From CAZWSC01 sp964636385 (GTDB lineage: Bacteria > Eisenbacteria > RBG-16-71-46 > CAIMUX01): a stretch of 14,374 bases of DNA. The stretch covers positions 1 to 14,374 of the forward strand of contig CAZWSC010000005.1 of NCBI GenBank assembly GCA_964636385.1, in the 5' to 3' direction. The notes beneath the pieces were generated by a model. The model was not told where the DNA came from and ran no database searches. It was given only the letters and a program-made list of their open reading frames with translations. The position numbers and the translations under genes are program-made. Every line of letters starts with the position of its first letter. Position 1 is the first letter of the stretch. Below, piece by piece: positions 6,019-13,008 of the stretch.

Positions 6019-7077
6019 ATGACAAACGAAAACAGACCTTCGGTTCCATTCGGAGGCGAACCTCCCGCCGGGGAGGCGCGCCGGGAACTCCTCGGGATTA
6101 TCCGCAGACTCTCCTTGAAGCGCGGAAGCTTCGTTCTTTCCTCCGGAGCGGTGAGCGACTACTACCTGGATCTGCGCCTTACGACCACAGATCCCGCGGG
6201 GGCTCTCCTTGCGGCACGCTTCCTCCTTGAGCAGGCCCGCAGGCTCGGAGCCAATCGCGTAGGCGGACCGACCCTCGGGGCGGATCCCCTGGTTGGGGCA
6301 GCCGTCTCCCTGTGCGGTCTGGGTGTGGGGCGAGAGGTGCAGGGGTTCATCGTCAGATCCCAGGCCAAGGCGCACGGTACCGGCAAGCAGATCGAAGGGC
6401 ATCTCGGTCCAGGAGATCGCGCACTCGTCTTCGATGACGTGGTCACCGGAGGAGGTTCGATCCTCCGTGCCGTGGAAGCGGCACGGTCTGCCGGTGCGCA
6501 GGTCGTCGGATCCTGGTGCCTCGTGGACAGGATGCAGGGAGGAGCGGGAAAGCTCCGGGAAGCCGGCGTTCCCCTTTCGCCGGTCTTCCTGGTAGATGAG
6601 GTTCTTGCCGAGGACGCCGCATTGCCTGACCCATATCCCAGTCACTACCGGTTCGAGCCGAAGACGCCGTATGTCACGGCGGACGCCGTCATCGAACTGG
6701 AGCCGGGCAGGATCCTGCTTGTTCGGAGGAAGAATCCCCCTCTCGGCTGGGCGCTGCCGGGGGGATTCGTGGACCGGGGAGAATGCGTGGAAGACGCCGT
6801 GCGCAGGGAGATCCTGGAGGAGACGGGCCTCGAGATAGTCGAGGTCCGCCAGATTCACACCTACTCGGAGGTCGGCAGGGATCCAAGGCTGCACACTGCC
6901 ACGGTAGTATTCGCCGCCAGAACGAAAGGTTCCGTGCACCAGGCGGGTGATGACGCCGTGGAGACGGGCGTCTTCCCCATGGATGCCCTGCCCGAGCCGA
7001 TGGTCTTCGATCACGCCGGCGTTATCTCGGACTACAGGACAGGCCGTTACGGGGTCGGCCCGGGCTGGCGGGTGTAG
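6019..7077 (+). CDS. pyrE: Orotate phosphoribosyltransferase fused to a Nudix hydrolase
   Basis: A 352-residue cytosolic two-domain protein. Residues 20-195 are a type I phosphoribosyltransferase of the PyrE family: SSGAVSDYYLDLR (41-53), VGGPTLGADP (81-90), the catalytic loop IVRSQAKAHGTGKQIEG (111-127) with R113, K117 and H119, and the PRPP-binding motif LVFDDVVTGGGS (136-147). PyrE converts orotate and PRPP to OMP in UMP synthesis. In other PyrE proteins the residue after the loop Arg is Lys; here it is S114. Residues 217-335 are a Nudix domain with a perfect box at 249-271 (G-x5-E-x7-REILEETGL), preceded by WALPGG as in ADP-ribose pyrophosphatases. PyrE alone is about 200 residues, so this is a true fusion in one uninterrupted frame. 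The Nudix substrate cannot be read from sequence; ADP-ribose or a nucleotide is likely. It sits alone between a terminator and another promoter. Confidence 0.9.
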   Translation: MTNENRPSVPFGGEPPAGEARRELLGIIRRLSLKRGSFVLSSGAVSDYYLDLRLTTTDPAGALLAARFLLEQARRLGANRVGGPTLGADPLVGAAVSLCGLGVGREVQGFIVRSQAKAHGTGKQIEGHLGPGDRALVFDDVVTGGGSILRAVEAARSAGAQVVGSWCLVDRMQGGAGKLREAGVPLSPVFLVDEVLAEDAALPDPYPSHYRFEPKTPYVTADAVIELEPGRILLVRRKNPPLGWALPGGFVDRGECVEDAVRREILEETGLEIVEVRQIHTYSEVGRDPRLHTATVVFAARTKGSVHQAGDDAVETGVFPMDALPEPMVFDHAGVISDYRTGRYGVGPGWRV

Positions 7078-7106
7078 CAGCGTTACGGGAACAGATTCCC
7101 CGCTCC

Positions 7107-7131
7107 ACGGGCAGGCCTGTTGCCCTGCCGT
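7107..7131 (+). terminator. Weak hairpin after pyrE-Nudix, possible terminator
   Basis: GGCAGG (7110-7115) pairs with CCTGCC (7124-7129), extended by A7107-T7131 and C7108-G7130 with a bulged G, around an 8-base loop. The following sequence is only moderately T-rich, with no continuous T-run, so termination would be weak or factor-assisted. Confidence 0.35.
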
Positions 7132-7144
7132 TCTCCTGATTCTG

Positions 7145-7153
7145 TGGTATTCT
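7145..7153 (+). promoter_or_regulatory. Extended -10 promoter for the propeller protein gene
   Basis: TGG followed directly by TATTCT (7148-7153) makes an extended -10 element. No good -35 is found 17 bases upstream. Transcription would start near 7160, leaving a leader of about 69 bases before the ATG at 7229. Confidence 0.45.
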
Positions 7154-7228
7154 AAACGGTATCCCCGCGCGCAACGTGCGCATGCCGCGGACGCGTATCC
7201 GGCGCCGGGGATCAAGGAGGTACCAGCC

Positions 7229-10200
7229 ATGCTGCGCAGGGAAACGCAGGCGGATCTTCTCGCCCACCCATACTCGGCCAGGATTCTCAAGGCATCGGCC
7301 CCCGCAGTCGTCATCTTTCTTCTGATGCTGTCAGGAGCCGGGGCCGCGATCGGGGATGACTACGCATTCCCCCAGCACCTTGTCAACGACGAGGCGATAG
7401 GAGAGGAGTTCCGTTACGACCCGGCCGCGATACCGTTGTCGGACGGAAACACGCTGCTTCTGTGGGTGGACAACACCAGAGGACGGGCGGACATCGTTTC
7501 ACGCATAGTGGACGCAGAACTGACCGGCCTGGGTGAGCCGGTGCGGATCATCGATGAGGACGGGTTCTGGTCCCAGACGGACGTGATCGCATCGTCTCCC
7601 AACGGCGGCAGGGCCGTTGCAGTCTGGTTCGACAGCAGGAGCGGACGCACACTGCCTGACCTCTACGCACAGCTCTTTTCGACGGAGGATGGAAGACCGG
7701 TTGGCCCGAACCTGCCTCTGAGCACTGATCCGGCACAGGGCGTCCAGGAGGGACCCGACGCGGCAGTCAACAGCTCCGGCCGGACGCTGATCGTGTGGAT
7801 GGACAACCGGACAGGCCTTTACAGAATCTGGGGCCGCTTCGTGGAGCCGGACGGATCGGTGATCGGGGATGACCTCCCCCTCGCACCGGAGACGCCGCAG
7901 AGCATACAGCGTTTTCCGGGAATCGCCGCCCTGCCGGACGGGCGATGGCTGCTGGCCTACGAGGTGTTGACAGGCGGTGTATACCAGGTCTTCTACCGGA
8001 TTCTGGAACCCGACGGCCGGGCACTGGAGGCTGAGACCATTGCCGAATCCACAGGCTATCCCCAGGAGGAACCAGCCGTCATCACCCGCTCGCAGGACGC
8101 ACTCATCGCCTGGATCGACAATCGCGACGGCACCAGCGATCTGTGGGGGCTGTGGGTGGATCACCTCGGTGACCCATACGGCAGTCCGGTTCTGCTGCGC
8201 GAGAACACGGACACTGCACGGGATATCGGCCCGAGGCTTTACCTTGGCGCAGACGATGTGATCGCGATGAGCTGGCTGGGTGCCGTACAACTCCGCCAGC
8301 GAACCATGATGCGCTTCTTCGGGCCGGATCGTGCCCCCCTGACCGGAGACCTCGTGATGAATGATCCTGCAAGCGATGTCCTGAGCAGGCAGGGTACAGT
8401 TGTACAGCGGGCCGCCGGGGACTGGTTGCTGGCCTGGTCCGACAACCGCACACTGACCTACCAGATCTACCTCGACACGGCCCAACTCCCCCAGGGCCCG
8501 ACGGGGAGTGAGATCCGCGCCTACTCCAGTCCCGGTTCGGCAAGCCAGTTCCTTCCCGATGTCGCTCTCTTCCCGGACAGGCGCGGCGTGGTAGTGTGGG
8601 CCGACATCCGGAGCGGGTCGCTGAACATCTTCTGCCGTTTTCTCGATGACAAGGGACAGCCGGAAGGGTCGAGCTTCCTGGTCAACGCCGTGCCTGCACT
8701 GCGTCGCATCGGGGCGATCGATGATGTTCTCAGAATGAGCCGGTACGCCCCATCTGTTGCGGCCTCCGACAGCACCTTCGTCGTGACGTGGGCTGTCGAC
8801 ACGGGCGGTCCCATCGAGCTGTACGGGCAGCTCTATGATCTCGAAGGCCAGCCGATCGGCGGCAACTTCCCCGTTGTGGCGCCTGATAGTCCCGGATGGC
8901 CCCAGGCCGAACCTGCCCCGGCCATGTCGCCCGACGGGCGTTTCGGGATCGCGTGGAGGGACAACCGCTTTGATTCGGGCGGGGACATCTTCCTGCAGAT
9001 GTTTGGCCGCAGCGGGGAGCGCCTCGGGCCCAACCTGCCCGTTGTGACACCGGGCGGTCCCCGAAGCCGCCCCCAGCAGAGCCCCACCCTGTCGATTTCC
9101 GGATCGGATGTCATGGTTGCCTGGTCGGACAGGCGGAGCGTGGCATGGGACATCTGGCGTCAGAGACTGCCGCTGAACAATCCCGAGAGCACGCCAATAT
9201 CGAACGAAATCCTTCACGAGCCGAGCAATGTGTCCCACACGGAGCATCTCTACCCGAGCACGGCCACCAGCGGGGGAGCTGTCGTAACGGTCTGGGAGTT
9301 CAGGCCGCTTGCATCGGGGAGGATCAATGGCCGGCTGGAGTTCTTCCCCAGCAAGGATGGCCCCGTACAGGACGACGCCCCGGTGAATTTCACCGTCAAC
9401 CCGGATGACGGTGTGACCGGCTTCAAGCGCCCGCGGGTTGCGATGGACCAGACCGGGCGCTTCATCGTCACATGGTGGGATGTCCGGGAGGGCCGCACGG
9501 CGATCCGGGCCCAGCGCTACGACCGCAGGGGCAATCCGATCGAGGGGCCCTACGAACTCGACGAGCAGACAGCCGGGGGTTACCGGGCATTTCCGCGCCT
9601 GGCAGTTGACCAGGGCATCATCCAGTATGTCTGGACCGACTCGCGGCGCGGCCTCGGGTGGGATGTATACGCACGGCGGGTGGACTGGGACTACAACGGC
9701 ACTCCCGTGCCTGTCATGCTGAACTACTTCTTCGCGGAGGCGGCGCAGGATGGGCCGCGGATCACCTGGAGCGTATCGAGCGACGTCACAGGTCTGCAGT
9801 TCCGCCTCTGGAGGGATCTCGCATACTCCGGAGAGCCGGATCCCGTACCCTCGGGCGAAGCCGTGCTGGTTACCCCGCATCCTGTCCAACCGGTTGACGA
9901 GGGCCGGTTCGAGCTCCTCGATCGCGACGCTCCATCGGGGCTGCCGCTTCTGTACTACCTCGAGGTCATCCATCCCTCGGAACCCCCCGGATTCCTCGGC
10001 CCGGTTGCCGTGGAGTGGGAAACGCCCCTGGCCGGGATGCGGTGGAGGCTGTCCCCCAATCCGTTCCGGGAAAGACTGGACCTGTATCCCCCGGCAGCAG
10101 GTCCCCTGCTCCTGGAGATCTGGGATGTTACGGGACGGAAGGTCCGGCGCATTGCAGCAACCCCGGCGCCCGGTGAGCCTGTGACATGGGATGGCATGGA

Positions 10201-10360
10201 CGAATCCGGCAGGCAGGTCCCGGCAGGGATCTACTTCGTGAGGGCCGGCCGGCCGGCCGCGGCTGCCGATCCTGCCGGAAGGGATAACCCGGCCGTCCGG
10301 GCTGAACGGCGCGCGCCTGTGCAGGGAGGAACCGCCTTCAAGGTGTTGAGGGTCAGGTAG
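7229..10360 (+). CDS. Secreted 14-repeat beta-propeller-like protein with T9SS-type C-terminal domain
   Basis: A 1043-residue exported protein. The ATG at 7229 has AAGGAGG eight bases upstream (7214-7220) and begins a signal peptide (hydrophobic residues 24-40, cleavage near GAGAAIG). A motif of the form W-x-D-x-R-x-G recurs every 51-64 residues, at about W79, W133, W190, Y244, W295, W349, W403, W457, W521, W576, W632, W689, W750 and W802; the clearest copies are WMDNRTG, WIDNRDG, WADIRSG and WTDSRRG. This gives 14 repeats, which fits two seven-bladed propellers. Residues 825-930 look FN3-like. Residues 940-1043 form a FlgD/T9SS-type sorting domain (LSPNPF, DVTGRKVR, TWDGMDESGR, GIYFVR) that has an Ala/Arg/Pro-rich insertion before the last strand, FKVLRVR. 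Ligand and function are unknown; it is a likely substrate of a PorU-like sortase. The same frame is open further upstream, but that region overlaps pyrE. Confidence 0.85.
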   Translation: MLRRETQADLLAHPYSARILKASAPAVVIFLLMLSGAGAAIGDDYAFPQHLVNDEAIGEEFRYDPAAIPLSDGNTLLLWVDNTRGRADIVSRIVDAELTGLGEPVRIIDEDGFWSQTDVIASSPNGGRAVAVWFDSRSGRTLPDLYAQLFSTEDGRPVGPNLPLSTDPAQGVQEGPDAAVNSSGRTLIVWMDNRTGLYRIWGRFVEPDGSVIGDDLPLAPETPQSIQRFPGIAALPDGRWLLAYEVLTGGVYQVFYRILEPDGRALEAETIAESTGYPQEEPAVITRSQDALIAWIDNRDGTSDLWGLWVDHLGDPYGSPVLLRENTDTARDIGPRLYLGADDVIAMSWLGAVQLRQRTMMRFFGPDRAPLTGDLVMNDPASDVLSRQGTVVQRAAGDWLLAWSDNRTLTYQIYLDTAQLPQGPTGSEIRAYSSPGSASQFLPDVALFPDRRGVVVWADIRSGSLNIFCRFLDDKGQPEGSSFLVNAVPALRRIGAIDDVLRMSRYAPSVAASDSTFVVTWAVDTGGPIELYGQLYDLEGQPIGGNFPVVAPDSPGWPQAEPAPAMSPDGRFGIAWRDNRFDSGGDIFLQMFGRSGERLGPNLPVVTPGGPRSRPQQSPTLSISGSDVMVAWSDRRSVAWDIWRQRLPLNNPESTPISNEILHEPSNVSHTEHLYPSTATSGGAVVTVWEFRPLASGRINGRLEFFPSKDGPVQDDAPVNFTVNPDDGVTGFKRPRVAMDQTGRFIVTWWDVREGRTAIRAQRYDRRGNPIEGPYELDEQTAGGYRAFPRLAVDQGIIQYVWTDSRRGLGWDVYARRVDWDYNGTPVPVMLNYFFAEAAQDGPRITWSVSSDVTGLQFRLWRDLAYSGEPDPVPSGEAVLVTPHPVQPVDEGRFELLDRDAPSGLPLLYYLEVIHPSEPPGFLGPVAVEWETPLAGMRWRLSPNPFRERLDLYPPAAGPLLLEIWDVTGRKVRRIAATPAPGEPVTWDGMDESGRQVPAGIYFVRAGRPAAAADPAGRDNPAVRAERRAPVQGGTAFKVLRVR

Positions 10361-10372
10361 GAAACGATGGCT

Positions 10373-10403
10373 GCGGGTGACGGCCGGGCCGGTCGGCACC
10401 CGC
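10373..10403 (+). terminator. Strong GC hairpin between secreted-protein genes
   Basis: GCGGGTG (10373-10379) pairs with CACCCGC (10397-10403), and inside a 1x1 mismatch CGGCC (10381-10385) pairs with GGTCG (10391-10395, one G-T) around a GGGCC loop. The sequence that follows, TCATTCT, is only weakly T-rich. It may terminate or attenuate transcription from the propeller gene, and it lies in the short gap before a gene that lacks its own visible promoter and ribosome binding site. Confidence 0.4.
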
Positions 10404-10464
10404 TCATTCTGCACAGCCCCTGACCGGCTCTGATCCCGGACGTGCGACGCGCGACCCGGCTCCC

Positions 10465-12018
10465 GTGTCGGCAAGCGTCCAGGTGGGCGACATCCTCTAC
10501 GAGCTCGAGCTTCCCGACTCCGTCTTCACCTTCCCCGAGCACATCGCCATTATCTTCCGGGTGACGAACCTGGGCGATGCGCCTGCGCACTTCGATTTCT
10601 CGAGCACCTGCCAGGACTATCTTCGCCTCGATGTTCGCGGGTGCGGCCCCTACCAGCCCGGCTGCGAGTTCATCTGGAGGGAGCCGTCACAGTGCTATTT
10701 CATAAACACGTACTTCGTTGTTGCTCCCGGGGAGAGCGAGGAGTTCATCAGCGACTGGTGGGGTCTCACACCCGGCCCGCAGGGCATCGAATGGCTGGAG
10801 CCCGGCTTGTACACCTTGTGGGGCGCGCTCTACCCCCCCTACATCGAGGAATCGCTCCTCTCTCTCGACATCGAGGTGCTGCCGCGTGAGATCGGACCGA
10901 TCCAGGCAGCCCTCGACCTGGCCGCTCCCGGGGACACTGTGTTCGTGTCACCCGGGGTCCACTCCGAGGTCCTGCTTCTCGCCGCACAGCACTCCGGCGT
11001 GGTGCTTCGGGCGGAAGGGCTTCCCGAGGAGACGGTGCTCGACGGCGCCGGGCGCTCGTGCGTCATCTTCGCCCGCGACGTCTCGTCCGGAACTGCGATC
11101 GAGGGGTTCACCATCCGGAACGGACGGGGAGGCTTCGACCGCCCGACCGGGAGCAGCGTGGGGGGAGCGATCTCTCTGCGGAACTCCTCTCTTGAGATCC
11201 GTAACAACATCTTCCGGGACAACACGAGCAGCTCCAACGGCGGGGCGATCTCCGCTCCGGCCAGCGGTTGGCTTATCGAAGGAAACCTCTTCATCGGCAA
11301 CCAGGCGGCAGCCGGAGGGGGAGCAATCTCGGGAGGGACCTTCGCGGGCTCAGGCCAGGTTCTCCGCAACACCTTCGTGGAGAACCAGGCAAGCAGCGGC
11401 GGAGCGGTGTATCTGGCTTGGAGTACTTCCGCAGAGAACAACATCTTCTACATGAATGTCGCCGCCGTGTCGGGCGGTGGACTGCGCTGCCATGGAGGAG
11501 CCTACGCAACGACCTCCGCCTGTAACGCCTTTTACATGAACCTGCCGGATGACATGGTTAATTGTGTTGATCCGCTCCACCCCGTCTTCGCCGATCCGCT
11601 CTTCTGCGATCCCGAGGGGGGTGACTTCCGGATCGACGCTTCCTCCCCGTGCGCGAACCATGCGGAGTGCGGATGGATCGGAGCCTACGGTGTCGGCTGC
11701 GACGAGCTGGCCTTCGTCGAAGTCGTGCCCGGGCTGAGCGGTCCCGTACTCCTGGCTGCTCCGAACCCGTCCAGCTGTGCCGTGCGATTCGTGCTCCCTG
11801 ATCTGCCCGCCGGCGGATCGGTCGCCCTGGAGGTCGTTTCGGTCGACGGCAGGCTGGTCTGGCGGGCCGAGCCTCGGGAGGGAGAGATTCTGTGGGACGG
11901 TCGCGACGCATCCGGCAGGCCGATAGCCTCGGGCGTCTACTTCGCCCGCCTGGTGTCCGCCGGGACCGAGATCGCCAGAACCACGCTCGTCCGCGCCGCT
12001 AAAGGCGTTGAGCGCTGA
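10465..12018 (+). CDS. BsuPI-domain plus right-handed beta-helix protein with T9SS-type C-terminal domain, apparently missing its signal peptide
   Basis: A 517-residue frame read from a GTG at 10465. Residues 5-138 resemble the BsuPI (intracellular proteinase inhibitor-like) beta-sandwich: a FRVTNLGDAPAHFDF strand, YLRLDV, WREPSQ, VVAPGESEEF and LEPGLYTLWGAL. Residues 140-415 form a pectate-lyase-like beta-helix, starting PIQAALDLAAPGDTVFVSPG and repeating GGAI...NNIFRDN-type coils about five times, with the ending DPLFCDPEGGDFRIDASSPC. Residues 425-512 are a FlgD/T9SS-type domain (APNPSSCAVRF, WDGRDASGRPIASGVYFAR). Such proteins are normally secreted, yet the frame begins at the first folded domain. 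Upstream it is closed by a TGA at 10378, contains no ATG, and no hydrophobic leader exists in any frame of the gap. There is also no Shine-Dalgarno sequence. The 5' end may be lost or rearranged. The next gene starts 33 bases after the stop. Confidence 0.75.
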   Translation: MSASVQVGDILYELELPDSVFTFPEHIAIIFRVTNLGDAPAHFDFSSTCQDYLRLDVRGCGPYQPGCEFIWREPSQCYFINTYFVVAPGESEEFISDWWGLTPGPQGIEWLEPGLYTLWGALYPPYIEESLLSLDIEVLPREIGPIQAALDLAAPGDTVFVSPGVHSEVLLLAAQHSGVVLRAEGLPEETVLDGAGRSCVIFARDVSSGTAIEGFTIRNGRGGFDRPTGSSVGGAISLRNSSLEIRNNIFRDNTSSSNGGAISAPASGWLIEGNLFIGNQAAAGGGAISGGTFAGSGQVLRNTFVENQASSGGAVYLAWSTSAENNIFYMNVAAVSGGGLRCHGGAYATTSACNAFYMNLPDDMVNCVDPLHPVFADPLFCDPEGGDFRIDASSPCANHAECGWIGAYGVGCDELAFVEVVPGLSGPVLLAAPNPSSCAVRFVLPDLPAGGSVALEVVSVDGRLVWRAEPREGEILWDGRDASGRPIASGVYFARLVSAGTEIARTTLVRAAKGVER

Positions 12019-12051
12019 GCCGGGGGCATTGGCCAGAACAAGGAGGGCGCC

Positions 12052-13008
12052 ATGTCAAGGCATGGTCCCGGTTCGATCGCGATGTCGTTCCTCCTCCTCT
12101 TCGTCATCTCGACCGCCGCAGCGGCCCCGCGTGGGATTGCCCTCCCGGGGCTTCCCGGTTCTCCGGGAGGACCGGGCGATCCCAGATCCGACGAGTACTC
12201 GATCGATGACGGTGTCGGCGAGTTGAGCCTGGGGGCATCGTGGGCGACGCTGATCTGGCTTAACCAGTTCCAGGTGCTCCCGCAGAACGGCTACATCTCC
12301 GAGATTGCCGTGGCATGGGGCGATGTCCCCGCAGGCTACACGGCCGAGCTGCTGGTCTTCAGGGACCCGAACAACGACGGCAATCCGCAGGACATCACAC
12401 CGGTGGACCTGCTCTGGTCGATGCCGATCACGACCGAGGGAGGCAACACGGACACCTTCCACCGGTACTCGCTTCCGCGCCTCTTAGTCGGCAGCCACGG
12501 GGACTTCTTCTACGTGGGTGTCTGCGCCCGGATGACGTGGCCTGATCTCCCGGCGCGGCTCGACCAGACCTCCTCCATGATGCGGAGTTGGACGTCCGGC
12601 GCCACCGATCCTGACTTCGACTGCGCAGATCCGAACGGGGCGCTTCCCCTGGCCCTGATCGACGACTACGGCTACCCGGGGAACTGGATGGTCCGCGCGG
12701 GTTGCGAGATCATGCCCGGGATGACCGGCGTCTGCTGCCATCCCGACGGAACGTGCGACTACAGCAATGTCGTTATCTGCGCGGACTTCAACCACGGCCT
12801 GTGGTATCCCTGCGGTACCTGTGAGGACTGCCCACCGGCCGAGGCCTGCTGCCTTCCGGACGGGAGCTGCGAGATGCTGGCCCCCTTCGGGTGCGTTGCG
12901 GCAGGAGGAGAACCCCACGGCCCGGGATCGGACTGCGACCCGAACCCCTGCCCGCCCACTCAGGCGGTGACCATAAGCTGGGGGCGGATCAGGATGCTCT
13001 ATCGCTAG
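12052..13008 (+). CDS. Secreted cysteine-rich protein with novel-looking C-terminal tail
   Basis: A 318-residue exported protein; the ATG at 12052 has AAGGAGG five bases upstream. The signal peptide is residues 1-25 (hydrophobic MSFLLLFVISTAAAA). A beta-rich domain covers about 47-220, starting DEYSIDDGVGELSLG and including EIAVAWG, LVFRDPNNDGNPQDITPVDL and FYVGVCARM. Two cysteine modules follow: 227-260 (GVCCHPDGTC, then CGTCEDC) and 266-300 (ACCLPDGSCE, C281, GG, CDPNPC). The protein ends TISWGRIRMLYR, not in a FlgD-like domain. It lies 33 bases after the beta-helix gene and is probably cotranscribed with it. The stop overlaps by three bases the end of a convergent minus-strand frame. No enzymatic motif is seen. 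A surface role and disulfide stabilisation are inferences. Confidence 0.82.
   Translation: MSRHGPGSIAMSFLLLFVISTAAAAPRGIALPGLPGSPGGPGDPRSDEYSIDDGVGELSLGASWATLIWLNQFQVLPQNGYISEIAVAWGDVPAGYTAELLVFRDPNNDGNPQDITPVDLLWSMPITTEGGNTDTFHRYSLPRLLVGSHGDFFYVGVCARMTWPDLPARLDQTSSMMRSWTSGATDPDFDCADPNGALPLALIDDYGYPGNWMVRAGCEIMPGMTGVCCHPDGTCDYSNVVICADFNHGLWYPCGTCEDCPPAEACCLPDGSCEMLAPFGCVAAGGEPHGPGSDCDPNPCPPTQAVTISWGRIRMLYR

Noticed and set aside
5896..7314. A 472-residue open frame on the minus strand opposite pyrE-Nudix
   Set aside because: The plus strand encodes perfect PRPP and Nudix motifs. The antisense frame has none and runs over the terminator and the promoter region.
10366..10422. A short ATG frame (18 residues) with an AGGA upstream, as a leader peptide or the lost signal peptide of the beta-helix gene
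   Set aside because: The translation (MAAGDGRAGRHPLILHSP) is not hydrophobic enough for a signal peptide and shows no attenuation-type codon run.
7499..10474. A 991-residue open frame on the minus strand opposite the propeller gene
   Set aside because: It is a GC-bias shadow: its translation shows no family motif or signal peptide and is rich in Arg/Pro/Gly/His, while the plus strand encodes a signal peptide, regular repeats and a recognised C-terminal domain.
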